A stretch of DNA of 46,021 nucleotides from Heterostelium multicystogenum (Eukaryota > Evosea > Eumycetozoa > Acytosteliales > Acytosteliaceae). Position 1 is the stretch's first letter; every line of letters begins with the position of its first letter. The translations under genes and the position numbers were made by a program. The notes beneath the pieces were generated by a model. That model made no database searches and was not told the DNA's origin. It worked only from the letters and a program-made list of their open reading frames with translations. Below are positions 36,401 through 46,021 of this stretch, one piece after another. The stretch is taken from contig RCNN01000195.1 of NCBI GenBank assembly GCA_003667245.1, forward strand, positions 1 to 46,021. The letters are read 5' to 3'.

Positions 36401-37496
36401 AGGAAAGAAAGATTGTGGACTTTCCAATTGCAATGGAAACGGTGTGTGTTCTGATGATGGTGTTTGCGTTTGCAACAGTGGATACGCTGGCTATTTTTGT
36501 GAATCAAAGTTGAATCCAGATGTAATTATCTTGCCAAACAATACAATCCCATCACCAACAATCATCGTTAAAGAAGGATTGAACTTCACATTCAATATTA
36601 TTGCAATCCAAGAAATAGATCCAATCAGCACTGTCATCAGAGAATTGAAGACTGACAAATGGATAAGCTCAACAATTGCAAATGAAACATTCAGCTCAAC
36701 AAGATACACATTAGAATCATCTAGCCAAGGAGTCGATCAGATCAATGCAACCATTGAATATTCAAAGAAGAGTCGAACCATTGATTTTGCAGGTCAAACA
36801 ACACAATATCCCGAGAACAGTTTGAAATTGATGATCACAATCAATAACTGGTCATTCAAAGATAGATTGAATCAATTGAGAGTCTTGATGGATTCAAGTG
36901 CTGCACTGAAAGTCAATGAGGACGATAGTTGTTTAAACATTAATATCACATCAGACGATGGTTCAGCGCTTCACTATCTCAAGATATCAGTCGGTGATCA
37001 ATCGTTCTATGGTAGATTCCTCCCCTTTGCATTGGCAGACAATCATCCAATATTAATCAAGAACCAAGTTGTCAGTCAAACATCAGACTCTGTCACTGTT
37101 GGAATGACATTACCAAGTTGTCAAAGTTGTGTGATAGATCCTGATTTCTCAGTGCTGATCAATGTCAATGATTCCCCTGGAGATTGTGCAAGTTCCAAAT
37201 CTAAATTTGCATCTTGGAAGATTGCAGTTATTGTAGTTGTTGTTTCGGTTGCATTGATTTCTTTTGGAATAGCAACAGTATTATTGGTAAAAAAAGAAAC
37301 TAATTTTAAAGAAAGAATCTGCAAAAATACAAATGAAACTGCAAAAATTCAGTTAAGCTCGGGTTTGACTCATAAAGAATCAAAAATAAAGTATAATAAT
37401 AATAATAACTTTCTTTTTATGAATCAATCTTATTACTATATGTATTTAAAGGAACCAAATTTTTTGAAGTTACATAAAATAAAATTTATATTTTAA
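33498..37496 (+). CDS. comC-like LRR/TIG/EGF transmembrane protein, copy 1
   Basis: Large dictyostelid cell-surface protein. The signal peptide is at the start (MRYIFCIILFSFCITTSFS). It is followed by many short exons (33498 to about 35450) separated by 60-90-base introns with GTATGT/GTAAGT donors, coding leucine-rich-repeat-like units (for example DLSHLLAKSKIIIMSGNNFD). Then come a TIG-like beta domain (ITITGQNLGWSVGDNRL near 35580) and others, and an EGF module (CGLSNCNGNGVCSDDGVCVC, GYAGYFCE). A long beta region and a membrane span (WKIAVIVVVVSVALISFGI) follow, then a short cytosolic tail. The last large exon is 36170-37496. D. discoideum comC and relatives act in cell-cell communication and development. 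The ligand is unknown. Exon boundaries in the LRR part are provisional. The tail after ERICKN is unlike copy 2 and may be misread. Confidence 0.75.
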
Positions 37497-37842
37497 AGAT
37501 TTTAACCGAAAATTATAAGGAATGATCTTGATCTTGGCAAGGTATTTCAGTTAATAACCGCTGTTTAAGGGAGTACCTCATTAATTTTAGATCCTCCTCA
37601 TTTTTTACATTTTTATATTTTTTGTAAACGAACAAAATAAAATCTTAAAATTGGGTTTGGGATGTTTTGACCCAACACAGATTTCGAGACGCAATCAAGA
37701 TCTTGGTGATGCTACTAGGTAGATAAATAATTTTTATAAAACTATCATGATATTTTATTAGATATTTTATTTTGAGTAGATAGGTTTGATTTACAATTTT
37801 ATTTCTTTCATTTTTTCTACTCTCTTACTAAACAATACAACA
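37497..37842. other. Spacer between tandem comC-like genes
   Basis: About 345 AT-rich bases between the tandem copies. No coding frame. It should hold the promoter of copy 2. Confidence 0.5.
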
Positions 37843-40800
37843 ATGTTAAAATATATATGTTGTATATTTTTATTAGTATCTTTTACTAATAACTTTGCAG
37901 TAAATTCTGCAGAATTAGATCCTCAAGAATGTAAATAGTTTGAATACACATCATAATCTATTGTTTATTAATTCAATCGTTTTTACTTTACTGTTTAGTA
38001 TCCTCTATAAGATGGTTATTCACTCAGGTACTATAGGAATCAATTAAACTATTCCTTTTTTAAAATTAGCTTTTCTAATCATCTTTTTATATAGTATCAA
38101 GTACAAGGAAATATTAATGGTAAAAACTGTAGTGAAATATCTGAAATCTTTTTATCCTGTGAAAATAGAAATGAAACTCAAACTGTTATATCTATGTAAT
38201 GTCATTACATACAAATTCTGAATGAAAGTAAGTTTCTAATTCATTTTGTTTACTTTTGTAAATTAGAATGTTGAGTGGGAATGGCGCGGATCATGGAGAA
38301 CCTGGATATATTGATCATTTGTATCTTCCCAATGTAAGAAATGTTCAATTGAAATCAGTGTATACAAGAACACCTCATACAGTTTCCTTGGTTTGCTCGA
38401 TAATGAATACAACAAAAAAATAGAATCAATTAATATTCGAGAGAATGGATTAGTGGTTCCTGATTCATTCCCTACCTATCTCAATACCATACAATATTTG
38501 TAAGTTTATAATAATTATCCAAAATGATCATGAGCCTATTCTAATACTTTTATAGTACAATCAATAACTTAGTAATCTATTCGAATTTTACACTCAATAG
38601 ATTACTATTTAGTTATCAAAAGTTTGCAGATTAGCGATGTTACGTTTGATTCGAACTATAGATTGAGAATTGACAATAGCCAATCAATGGTTTTTAAAGT
38701 CCAAGTTATGTAAGTTTGAATTGTATATTATTGATTTCTATTCCTATTATTAACAATTTTTTAGTGAGATTTATGATGTCCTTCTAGAATCAATTGGAGC
38801 TCCATTAACTATAATCGATGATTACTTCCCCAAATTAGATACATTGTATGTTTTTTTTAAAGGAAATCTAGTCATATATTTTTATTAATTATAATTTCAC
38901 TAGGAAAATAACATTTAAGGTTCAATCCTCTATAAATATAGAGCATTCATTATTGAGAGCTTTGTAAATATTGTTTTAATACTTTTTTTAAATTAAATTA
39001 CTTATTCAACTTCAAATAGAACTCTTGGTAAAGCAGATGTAAATATTAAAAATTGTTCTCAATTGGGTGTAATGTAAATATTATAGTATCTAATATTATT
39101 AAGGAAATAATTACTAATATTTATTCCAAGCAATGCATTCTCTACAAAATTTTCAACGACTGATTTCACGATTTTCCCAAATTTACAAAACCATGTAAGT
39201 AATTGATAGTTTATCAGTTATAATATAAATTAATTTAAGTTTATCAATTAAAGGGATATTGGACGAGGAATTACCCCAATATAAAATGCAACCAATCTAT
39301 TTTATCTAAATGCACTTGATACTTTAGTTCCAGTTTACCAGATTCCAAGTGGTTTCGACCAACATTTACATTGTTTTTATCTAAAGAAACCTGAATAATT
39401 AGGATAGAATTTAACTTTAAACTCTGTAATTCTAGGAGATTGTTTAAATACTAGTTCAATAGGTCACATAGATCCATTCTTTTGGTTCTAATTCACGGTT
39501 AGAAATTTGGTGGAAATCAAAAATTTTACATTCGATCTCTCTGATCACACTGTCAATTGATATCACTAAAAATCTATGATGTAAATTTAACAAATAGTTA
39601 TGGTACCAGATTGTTTATTGCTATTGGGATGACAATGACTTTGTTTTTACCATTAAACACTCCACCTCCACCTCCAAATTTCAATTGCAGTAAGTATGAA
39701 AATTATATTAATGATATAGTATATTAAAATATATACCTATGGTTTAGAATATTTCTATATACTAAGAAAGGACATCTAGTTGACCAAATTTCAAGTAAGT
39801 TTATAATTTCGTACATTTCAAATTCAGAATCTAACCATAGGTTATTTTCTCTCAGTGTATATACCTATATATGGACAAAATCTTGGTTGGAGGAAAAAGT
39901 ATCTCTCCTCAATCTCGTTTATTTTTAGAAGTACCAAATTCTATGTTCAAGTAAGTAGTATTGATCATATTATCTAATAGTGTATTAACTTTATATCTTT
40001 AGGTATATTACCTACCCAGAGTATGGTAGAGACTCCCTCACATTTTCCTCTAAATACAATTATACATTTGATATTTTTTGGGATTACGAGGTATGATTAA
40101 TTTAATCAATGTAAATGATCCTAATTATTAATAGTTGATTTATCATAATTAGTTGAAGTATTTTATATTCATTTAGATAATTTAGAATCTGGAGATTTAT
40201 TAGTTAGATCCTATGGAAAATTTTAATATTTATGCCCCACTGTCAATGTCAGTTGCAGGTTTAAATTGTACTATCACATATTAATACTTCCAGCGAAATG
40301 CAATGTTTACTTCGAATTTATAGTACTTCCACACCACTTTTGGTATACACATCAGATACATTATCTGAGAACTACTGTTATGAGTACACCTAGTAGGTAT
40401 TTTGTTTAAAATTAACTTTGATCCACCACTAATATACTTTGGACAGCTTTAACTATATACTCCTATTTCTATAGTGATACATTAACTATAAATGCTAATA
40501 TAGGAGAAAATCCATACAATGTATCCATTACCATTTCAGGTTTGCAATGCGCAACATAACATCACTAAAATGAAACTCATGTTGAATGTCAACCTGATCC
40601 ACACATTCCATATAGTCAATATATTATATTGTCTTATATTCCAATGGATACAATAAAACTCTAATTCACCATGCAGAGGGTGATTGTGGTCCAGATTGGA
40701 AATGTAGCGGACATGGAACATGTTTCAATGGTAATTGTCAATGTACTCCTGGATATGGTGGATATTATTGTCAATTCTGAATTAAATCCAGGAATTGTAA

Positions 40801-41640
40801 TCTTGCCAAACAATTACTATTCCATCACCAACAATAGTTGTAAAAGATGGACTGAACTTCACATTCAATATCATTGCTATACAAGAGATCGACCCAATCA
40901 ATACTGTCATCAGAGAATTGAAGACTGACAAATTGGATTCATTCATTCATTGGAAATGAAACTTTTCAAGCTCCACATCTTACACATTAGAATCAACTGA
41001 TAAATCAGTTGACCAAAATCAATGCAACCATTGAATACTCAAAGAATATCAGAAGAATTAATTTTGCAGAGTCAAATGACTTGAATACCCAGAGAATAGT
41101 TTGAAACTATTAATCTCCATTAATAACTGGTCATTCAAAGATAGATTGAATCAATGAGAGTCTTGATGAATTCACAAGCCATTTTAATAATCAATGACTG
41201 TTAAGAATTCAGGAATAGATATCCAAGTTGAATAATGGTTCAGATGTAAAATTATTTAACTTTGAGAGTTGGTAATCAAGTTTTAGCTGGTAGATTCCTT
41301 CCATTTGCATTATCAGATAACAAACCTGTATTGGTCAAGAACCAAGTCATCAATCAGACCTTAACCACAATTATAGTTGGCATGAGCCTACCAAAAATTG
41401 CAAAAGTTGCATCATAGACCCAGATTTTTCTGTTCTTATCGATTCAACCAAAGAAATCAGTGATAGTTGTGGAGAGACTAAGAAGAAGTTTGAGTCCTGG
41501 AAAATAGCGACCATTGTTGTAGTTGTATCAGTCGTATTACTTTCTGTTGGAGTGACACCGCCATTGTAATGAGAAAAGAAGCTGAAATATCGACACGTGA
41601 ACAAATTCATCTTGAAACTAAAATGAATTCAATTAAATAA
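37843..41640 (+). CDS. comC-like LRR/TIG/EGF transmembrane protein, copy 2
   Basis: Tandem paralogue with the same plan. A signal peptide (MLKYICCIFLLVSFTNNFAV) precedes a run of short LRR-type exons (about 38000-39700), TIG-like parts, and an EGF module (GHGTCFNGNCQCTPGYGGYY at about 40706-40765). The long region colinear with copy 1 follows (GIVILPNN, then FNIIAIQEIDPIN and NNWSFKDRLNQ). A membrane span (KIATIVVVVSVVLLSVGV) and a short tail ending KMNSIK complete it. The 40.6-41.6 kb part breaks frame about ten times. Comparison with copy 1 shows nearly all are one-base excesses in runs, so a damaged consensus is likelier than a dead gene, but a pseudogene cannot be excluded from this sequence alone. 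Exon limits are provisional. Confidence 0.6.
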
Positions 41641-41793
41641 TTGTAGTTTATAAACTGATTTAGATGTCCAATAAAAGTAATCTGTTACTTAAAAGTGAAT
41701 GGAATCAAATTTCATTTACCAATGTTGGAGGATTTTAATCTTCAAAATAAATAATACAATGTCATAGACAAACCAAGTTTTATTGGAATTTCT

Positions 41794-44700
41794 TTAAATA
41801 CTGGATATTTTTAGAGATGATATCTTTTGTTGACTTCTGGACATCTTGATTTTCCAATCTTTTCTAAATGTGAAGTTGTAAGTGGGTTCTTTGTATCCAT
41901 ATTTTCCAAATCCAGGGAAACCCCGATTTAAAAACCATCTTCATTGAATGGAGTGGATTTTCTGGATTTGATTCAAGCTGTTTGAGCCACTCTGCATGTG
42001 ATATTTCTTAATAACTGTGTTTCTCGTCGGCCATTGCAAGGGCAAGCTCTTCCAGAGCAACCGACTTTTCATTGATCATGTGGAATACCTTCAAATTGTC
42101 AGAGGAATCAACATAGTTATTGTTGTCCAAGGACAATGAAACAATGGAAGAACTGACCCAATCAACTGGAGAAAGATTGAAGATACCAGCACCACCGCCA
42201 ATCAACTCTGAAAGTTGTGGATAGGATTTCATTTGTAGAGAACTCCTCTGATTACCATTCTAACAAAATCGTTTCATTATCTATACAGTTGTGAGTGTGC
42301 ATTAGATTGTTGCTGGACGGAACAGAATTACTGGAATTCTACGTTCTTTGGCTTCATATATCAGTTGCTCGGCAACAAGCTTAGACTGGTTATATCCGTT
42401 CATATAATCAAGAAGATTGTTCAGAGTTGGACGGTCTTCTTCAGTCAGTACCTTGGTTCTCTCTGAGAAAGTACCAATGGTGGAGACATGGGCAACTGGG
42501 ATAACCTTTGAACTACAAGTCGACAATCTTAGTATTTTCGGATGTTCCATTTACATTTGCGCTCTTCATTATTTGGATATGGTATGACCATGTTTTACAA
42601 TAGCACCATTGTTAATAATAACATCAATGGTGTCTGCCAACTCTACAAACTCCGATTGGTGTCAATCCAAACAGATCCTTCTCCAAGTCACCCAATACAG
42701 GGATGATTCTCGCCTGTTGGGATTCAATCAAGCTGAATACTATACTTGTTTGACAATTGGCTTACGAGTCTGTTTCTTGCATCGTCAATGCCTATTTGAT
42801 CCTCTAACCAAGCAATGTACAGTATCTACAGTGCCAGATTGATTGACCAGTAAATCAGCAAGTAAGTAGGATCCTAAGAAAACCAGTTTGCGCCAGTTAA
42901 GAATACCTTATTGCCACTGGTCTTTATCGCTTTAATCTCCTTCTCATTCTTCTGTATGGAAGCATCGAGCTGCATCTCTGATTTCCAATCGATATTCTCG
43001 ACTCTGGTCATGGACAAGCCATCAAAGTGGTCTTTATTCTTTAGGATCTGCTCCAAGTTCTCCAAATTGTTATTTTTGTTCAAGATGAAAGCAGGTGAGA
43101 TATCGATGTTTTCCTTCTCCTTCAATAGATTCGAGAGCTTGATAGCACCGAGTGAATCACCTCCAATCTGCGAGAAGTTCATCTTTGAGAGATCTAAATC
43201 ATTTGGTGAGTCAACATTCAATAATTGATTTGATATAAGATTGGAATATGCTATCTCCACTCTTTTCATTGCTCGAGTCTGATCTCAAAACCCAGCTGAA
43301 TAGTATCGATAACTTCATACATGGTATCGATTCTATCTTTATAAAACTTGTTATTAGCTTGCCTCTGCAGCAGTATTTACCTGAAACCAGTGATAAGCTC
43401 ATTATCAATAGTCCATTTGGATGTATCAACAGTAATGATTTTTGGTATTTCATAACTAGCAAGCTATATATTAAATGTTAATAACCGGTGTATATAAACA
43501 TTGTTGAAATAAAATGATGATAAACCAACCTTTTCTTCAACTGCAATTCTTTGAATATCAGACAACAACAAACTCTTTAGTTGAGTGTGGCTTTCAAGCT
43601 CTTCTTTGGTGATGCTGTTTCTATCAATACCAAAGCTTTCGAATACTTTCATCTTTGAATGACAACAGCCACCAAGAAAGTCTTCATTGGGTCACCATAT
43701 ATAAAGATTTGTTCGATCTTATCACTTGATCCCAGGAATATATTCTCCAATGGCTCAGGGACTATCAATGTGAGTTAGTCATTCGACCTTTGCCATCATC
43801 AAGTAAGAATACTTACGCAACAAATTCACCATTGCTTTAGTTTAAATGCATTCTTCTTTCTATCGATAATCTTAACTTTACGGTATCCGATTTGCTCGAC
43901 AATGTCACCTGTTTTGAACCCATCCATCAATAAATGACTCGTTGGTGAGCTTTTTCGTTTCTATAGTATCCTGTAGACATAGTTTGAGTCTTTACAACCA
44001 ACTCACCACGTGGATTTGGCAAGTCAGTTGGATAGTAACCAAACTCAGGTACCGATCAATTCGGTACAACACATCTTCTGAGATGTAGCCATCAACGAAA
44101 ATACCGACTGCCTCAGTAAGACCGTAAGAGTTGGATACGGCAATGGATGGCCAAACATTTCTTCATAAAGTCCATGACGTCTGGTGAAGTTGGAGCACCA
44201 CCTGTTACGATGGTCTTGACCCGATTACCAAGGATGTTTGCAAATCTCTTTAGCACTTTCTCCTCGCAAAATTCTTGGCTACTCTCTGGATTATCCTTAC
44301 GGAATTGTTCGAGTTCTGCTTGATATTGTGAGTAAATCAGATTCCAGACTCTTTGGAACACCCAGAAGGTAAGTGGACGAAGCTCTTCTTAAATCGTTCA
44401 AAGAAGCGTGTCCATGAGCCTGAGAATATACCAATGGCACCTCCGTGATAGAGCATCTTATAGTCAAATCGTCTTTGTGAGTGAGCCAAAGTGTCAGATA
44501 ACTCAAGGCAGTTGCTGGATAGTCGATGTGGGATTGCACCAGTGTAAGATTATAGTCTCTGTCCAAAGTAATGACACCCTTTGGCACTCCGTGTGCTTCC
44601 ACTGGAGTAACTCAATGTCACAATATCATTTGGTGCAATGGATTATGCTTGACATTTCTTTACCTTGGTCCAAGTTGCATCATTTGTGAGAAAAGTTTAT

Positions 44701-45285
44701 AAATTAATAGAGGATGGAATTTGCAGCCAAATCTTATCATATTGATCCTCCATATGTACGACCAATTTCAATTGATTTATACTTTCCACTGCTGATCAGC
44801 TCAACAAGAGTAGGGAAAGCTTCACTTGATATAACAATAGCTCTGGCTTCAGAATTGCTAATAATTTCCAAAAAATGCATCTAGTTCTATTGATGTAATA
44901 ATGTCAGGAGTAGTTCATGAATTTTTTAGGTACAGATATTGTCAACTTACTTGTTTGGTGATGGATAGGTACAACCTACCATACCATACCAAAGGCATGC
45001 AATATCAGAGCAATACCATTCAAAGCAATTATTCCACAGATTCCAACAAAACGATCTGGTTGGAATGAGACTTGCCAAAAGCCTTTCCAAATATCTCAGT
45101 TTTCTTTTGGAACTCCTTATATGATAACCATTGGAACTCAGCCAAGCCATATGGATACTTTTCAGATTTCTCAACTCTTCTTCTAACACCTATACAACGT
45201 CTATCCTTATGCTCTCTAAAGGAATTTTGTAGAGATTCATAAATGGTCTCTCCTTTGTTTGTATATGTCAAAGTGATTTGAGCCT
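41794..45285 (-). CDS. Carboxylic acid reductase-like enzyme (adenylation-carrier-reductase)
   Basis: Multidomain enzyme that would adenylate a fatty or other carboxylic acid, load it on a phosphopantetheine arm and release it as an aldehyde or alcohol. The adenylation domain resembles long-chain acyl-CoA synthetases: [35 protein letters not shown] with [12 protein letters not shown] (about 44555-44625), [17 protein letters not shown] and [12 protein letters not shown]. The carrier domain has [15 protein letters not shown] with the pantetheine Ser (about 43155). The reductase has NKVFLTGA (NADP-binding start, about 42885-42915), [21 protein letters not shown] (YxxxK, about 42365-42405), ILFRPATI and a terminal [11 protein letters not shown] final stretch, [15 protein letters not shown], runs to the stop at 41794. 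Many homopolymer frame breaks and several introns are present. Lys2 shares the layout, but the acyl-CoA-synthetase-type adenylation domain argues against it. Confidence 0.75.
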
Positions 45286-45299
45286 CTATAAATTTAAAT

Positions 45300-45863
45300 C
45301 AAAATCTGAGAGTTAGAAATTCAAATTTCAGGATGTCCAAAGAATTTATTGAAACAGGCCAGCTTGACCTGAAGGTAGATAAATACTTGTCTCTTTGCTA
45401 AACTGATGTGGTAATGGCAATGTTTTGTCAGTATGATAAATTGTTGGATGAAGTGGGAAGCCCTCTATCTCTGGACCATCTTTGTTGTTATTTTCGTCGT
45501 CTTTTATTATTTAGATCAGGATGTATTTCTTTGTTGTTGTTGTTGTTGTTGCCATTATTCTTCTTTAAAGGTGGATACAATTTCTTTTCCGCTTTTATAA
45601 CATTTTCTTGCAGAGATCCAAACTCTTGCATTCTAAACAAACATATCTAAGCGTACCAGACTCAATAGTGGTTCCACATCCATCGCACAAAAACATTGGA
45701 TTGTGGTACTATTTTAATCATTGGGTGGTGGTACATTCTTTAGCTTTTGGTAGCTTCGCTTTGATTGCATCAAGTAACGATGCCATCTTCTTCTTTTTTC
45801 CTTCTTTCTAACTCTGCCTGTCTTAACTTTTCTCTGTGTATTTTGAGCAACTATTGCTAGCAT
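45300..45863 (-). CDS. ZZ-type zinc finger reading frame, maybe N-terminus of the reductase
   Basis: From the ATG at 45863 (MLAIVAQNTQRK) the minus strand codes a charged helical segment (RQAELERRKK), SLLDAIKAKLPKAKE, then a ZZ finger: FLCDGCGTTIESGTLRYVC, LECKSLDLCKKCY. A Gln/Asn tract and DGPEIEGFPLHPTIYHTDKT, LPLPHQFSKETSIYLPSG follow. Four or five one-base breaks occur in runs (for example A runs near 45805 and 45623). The last residues (about 45320) run toward an acceptor (AG at 45286-45287) in front of the adenylation domain, on the same strand, with no spacer large enough for a separate terminator and promoter. So it may be the N-terminal part of one long protein. Alternatively it is a short independent ZZ protein. 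Confidence 0.55.
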
Positions 45864-46021
45864 TGATCAACAGAATCGACTATTATACAAGTACAAAAAA
45901 AAATAAACTAAATTAATATAATAATAATAATAAAAAAGTAAGATTTAAACACTTTGCCAAAAAAAAGATTTTGAAAACAATTCTATGAAATTTCACCTAT
46001 TAATGTGGATCAGGGTGTGTT
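45864..46021. other. Right-edge spacer
   Basis: AT-rich, with A runs at 45895-45905 and 45958-45966 and an (ATA)n tract near 45920. It is probably the promoter of the ZZ-containing gene. Nothing else seen. Confidence 0.4.

Noticed and set aside
40650..41640. Copy 2 of the comC-like pair as a clear pseudogene
   Set aside because: Almost every break is a one-base excess in a run relative to copy 1, the same error seen in S20, so decay is not demonstrated.
45029..45271. TTG start of the reductase at 45271
   Set aside because: The frame stays open upstream to a splice acceptor at 45286-45287, so the true start lies in an upstream exon.

Overview
The window is nuclear DNA from a dictyostelid social amoeba. 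It is AT-rich and gene-dense, with short introns (mostly under 130 bases, GT(A/T)(A/T)GT donors), poly-N/Q/S/T tracts, a Dictyostelium-type cysteine-rich extracellular matrix (CTDC-repeat) protein and two large comC-like LRR/TIG/EGF membrane proteins. I cannot name the species. No mobile element, CRISPR array, tRNA or rRNA was recognised. Many conserved genes are interrupted by single-base length changes in homopolymer runs. These occur even inside ribosomal protein S20, so I read nearly all of them as consensus-sequence errors and annotate the genes as genes, not pseudogenes.

Layout, left to right: a possible small partial gene at the left edge; an AFG2/SPATA5-type double-AAA ATPase (1.1-4.0 kb, +); an RRM/zinc-knuckle/RD-repeat splicing factor (4.8-5.8, -); a six-exon Nur1-like (DUF2418) nuclear-rim membrane protein (6.3-8.1, +); ribosomal protein S20 (8.5-8.9, +); a 2.2-kb gene-poor stretch with RNA-like inverted repeats that ends at the matrix-protein gene (11.6-12.6, +); a SCAI homologue (12.8-15.3, -); an unrecognised possibly longin/roadblock-like protein (15.5-16.6, -); a deoxynucleoside kinase (17.5-18.5, +); a SAYSvFN-domain protein (18.9-19.5, +); a small TIM chaperone (19.9-20.1, +); PEX2 (20.9-22.3, -); an ARM-like plus methyltransferase fusion (22.7-24.0, -); a secreted GH18 chitinase with a cellulose-binding-like tail (24.3-26.0, -); a RING/TRAF-type zinc-finger protein (27.0-28.3, -); SFT2 (29.4-30.2, +); an ALG13-ALG14 fusion (30.3-31.8, -); a secretory-pathway FKBP (32.1-32.8, +); a relic plus two tandem comC-like genes (33.2-41.6, +); and a carboxylic-acid-reductase-like adenylation/carrier/reductase enzyme with an adjacent ZZ-finger reading frame that may be its N-terminus (41.8-45.9, -).

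There is no operon logic. Neighbours are unrelated housekeeping, trafficking, peroxisomal and cell-surface genes. Common themes are the secretory route and extracellular matrix (ALG13-ALG14, SFT2, FKBP, SAYSvFN, matrix protein, chitinase, comC-like proteins). The most unusual items are the reductase with its possible ZZ extension, the Nur1-like protein outside fungi, the ALG13-ALG14 fusion, the ARM-methyltransferase fusion, and the structured non-coding block at 10.39-10.54 kb.
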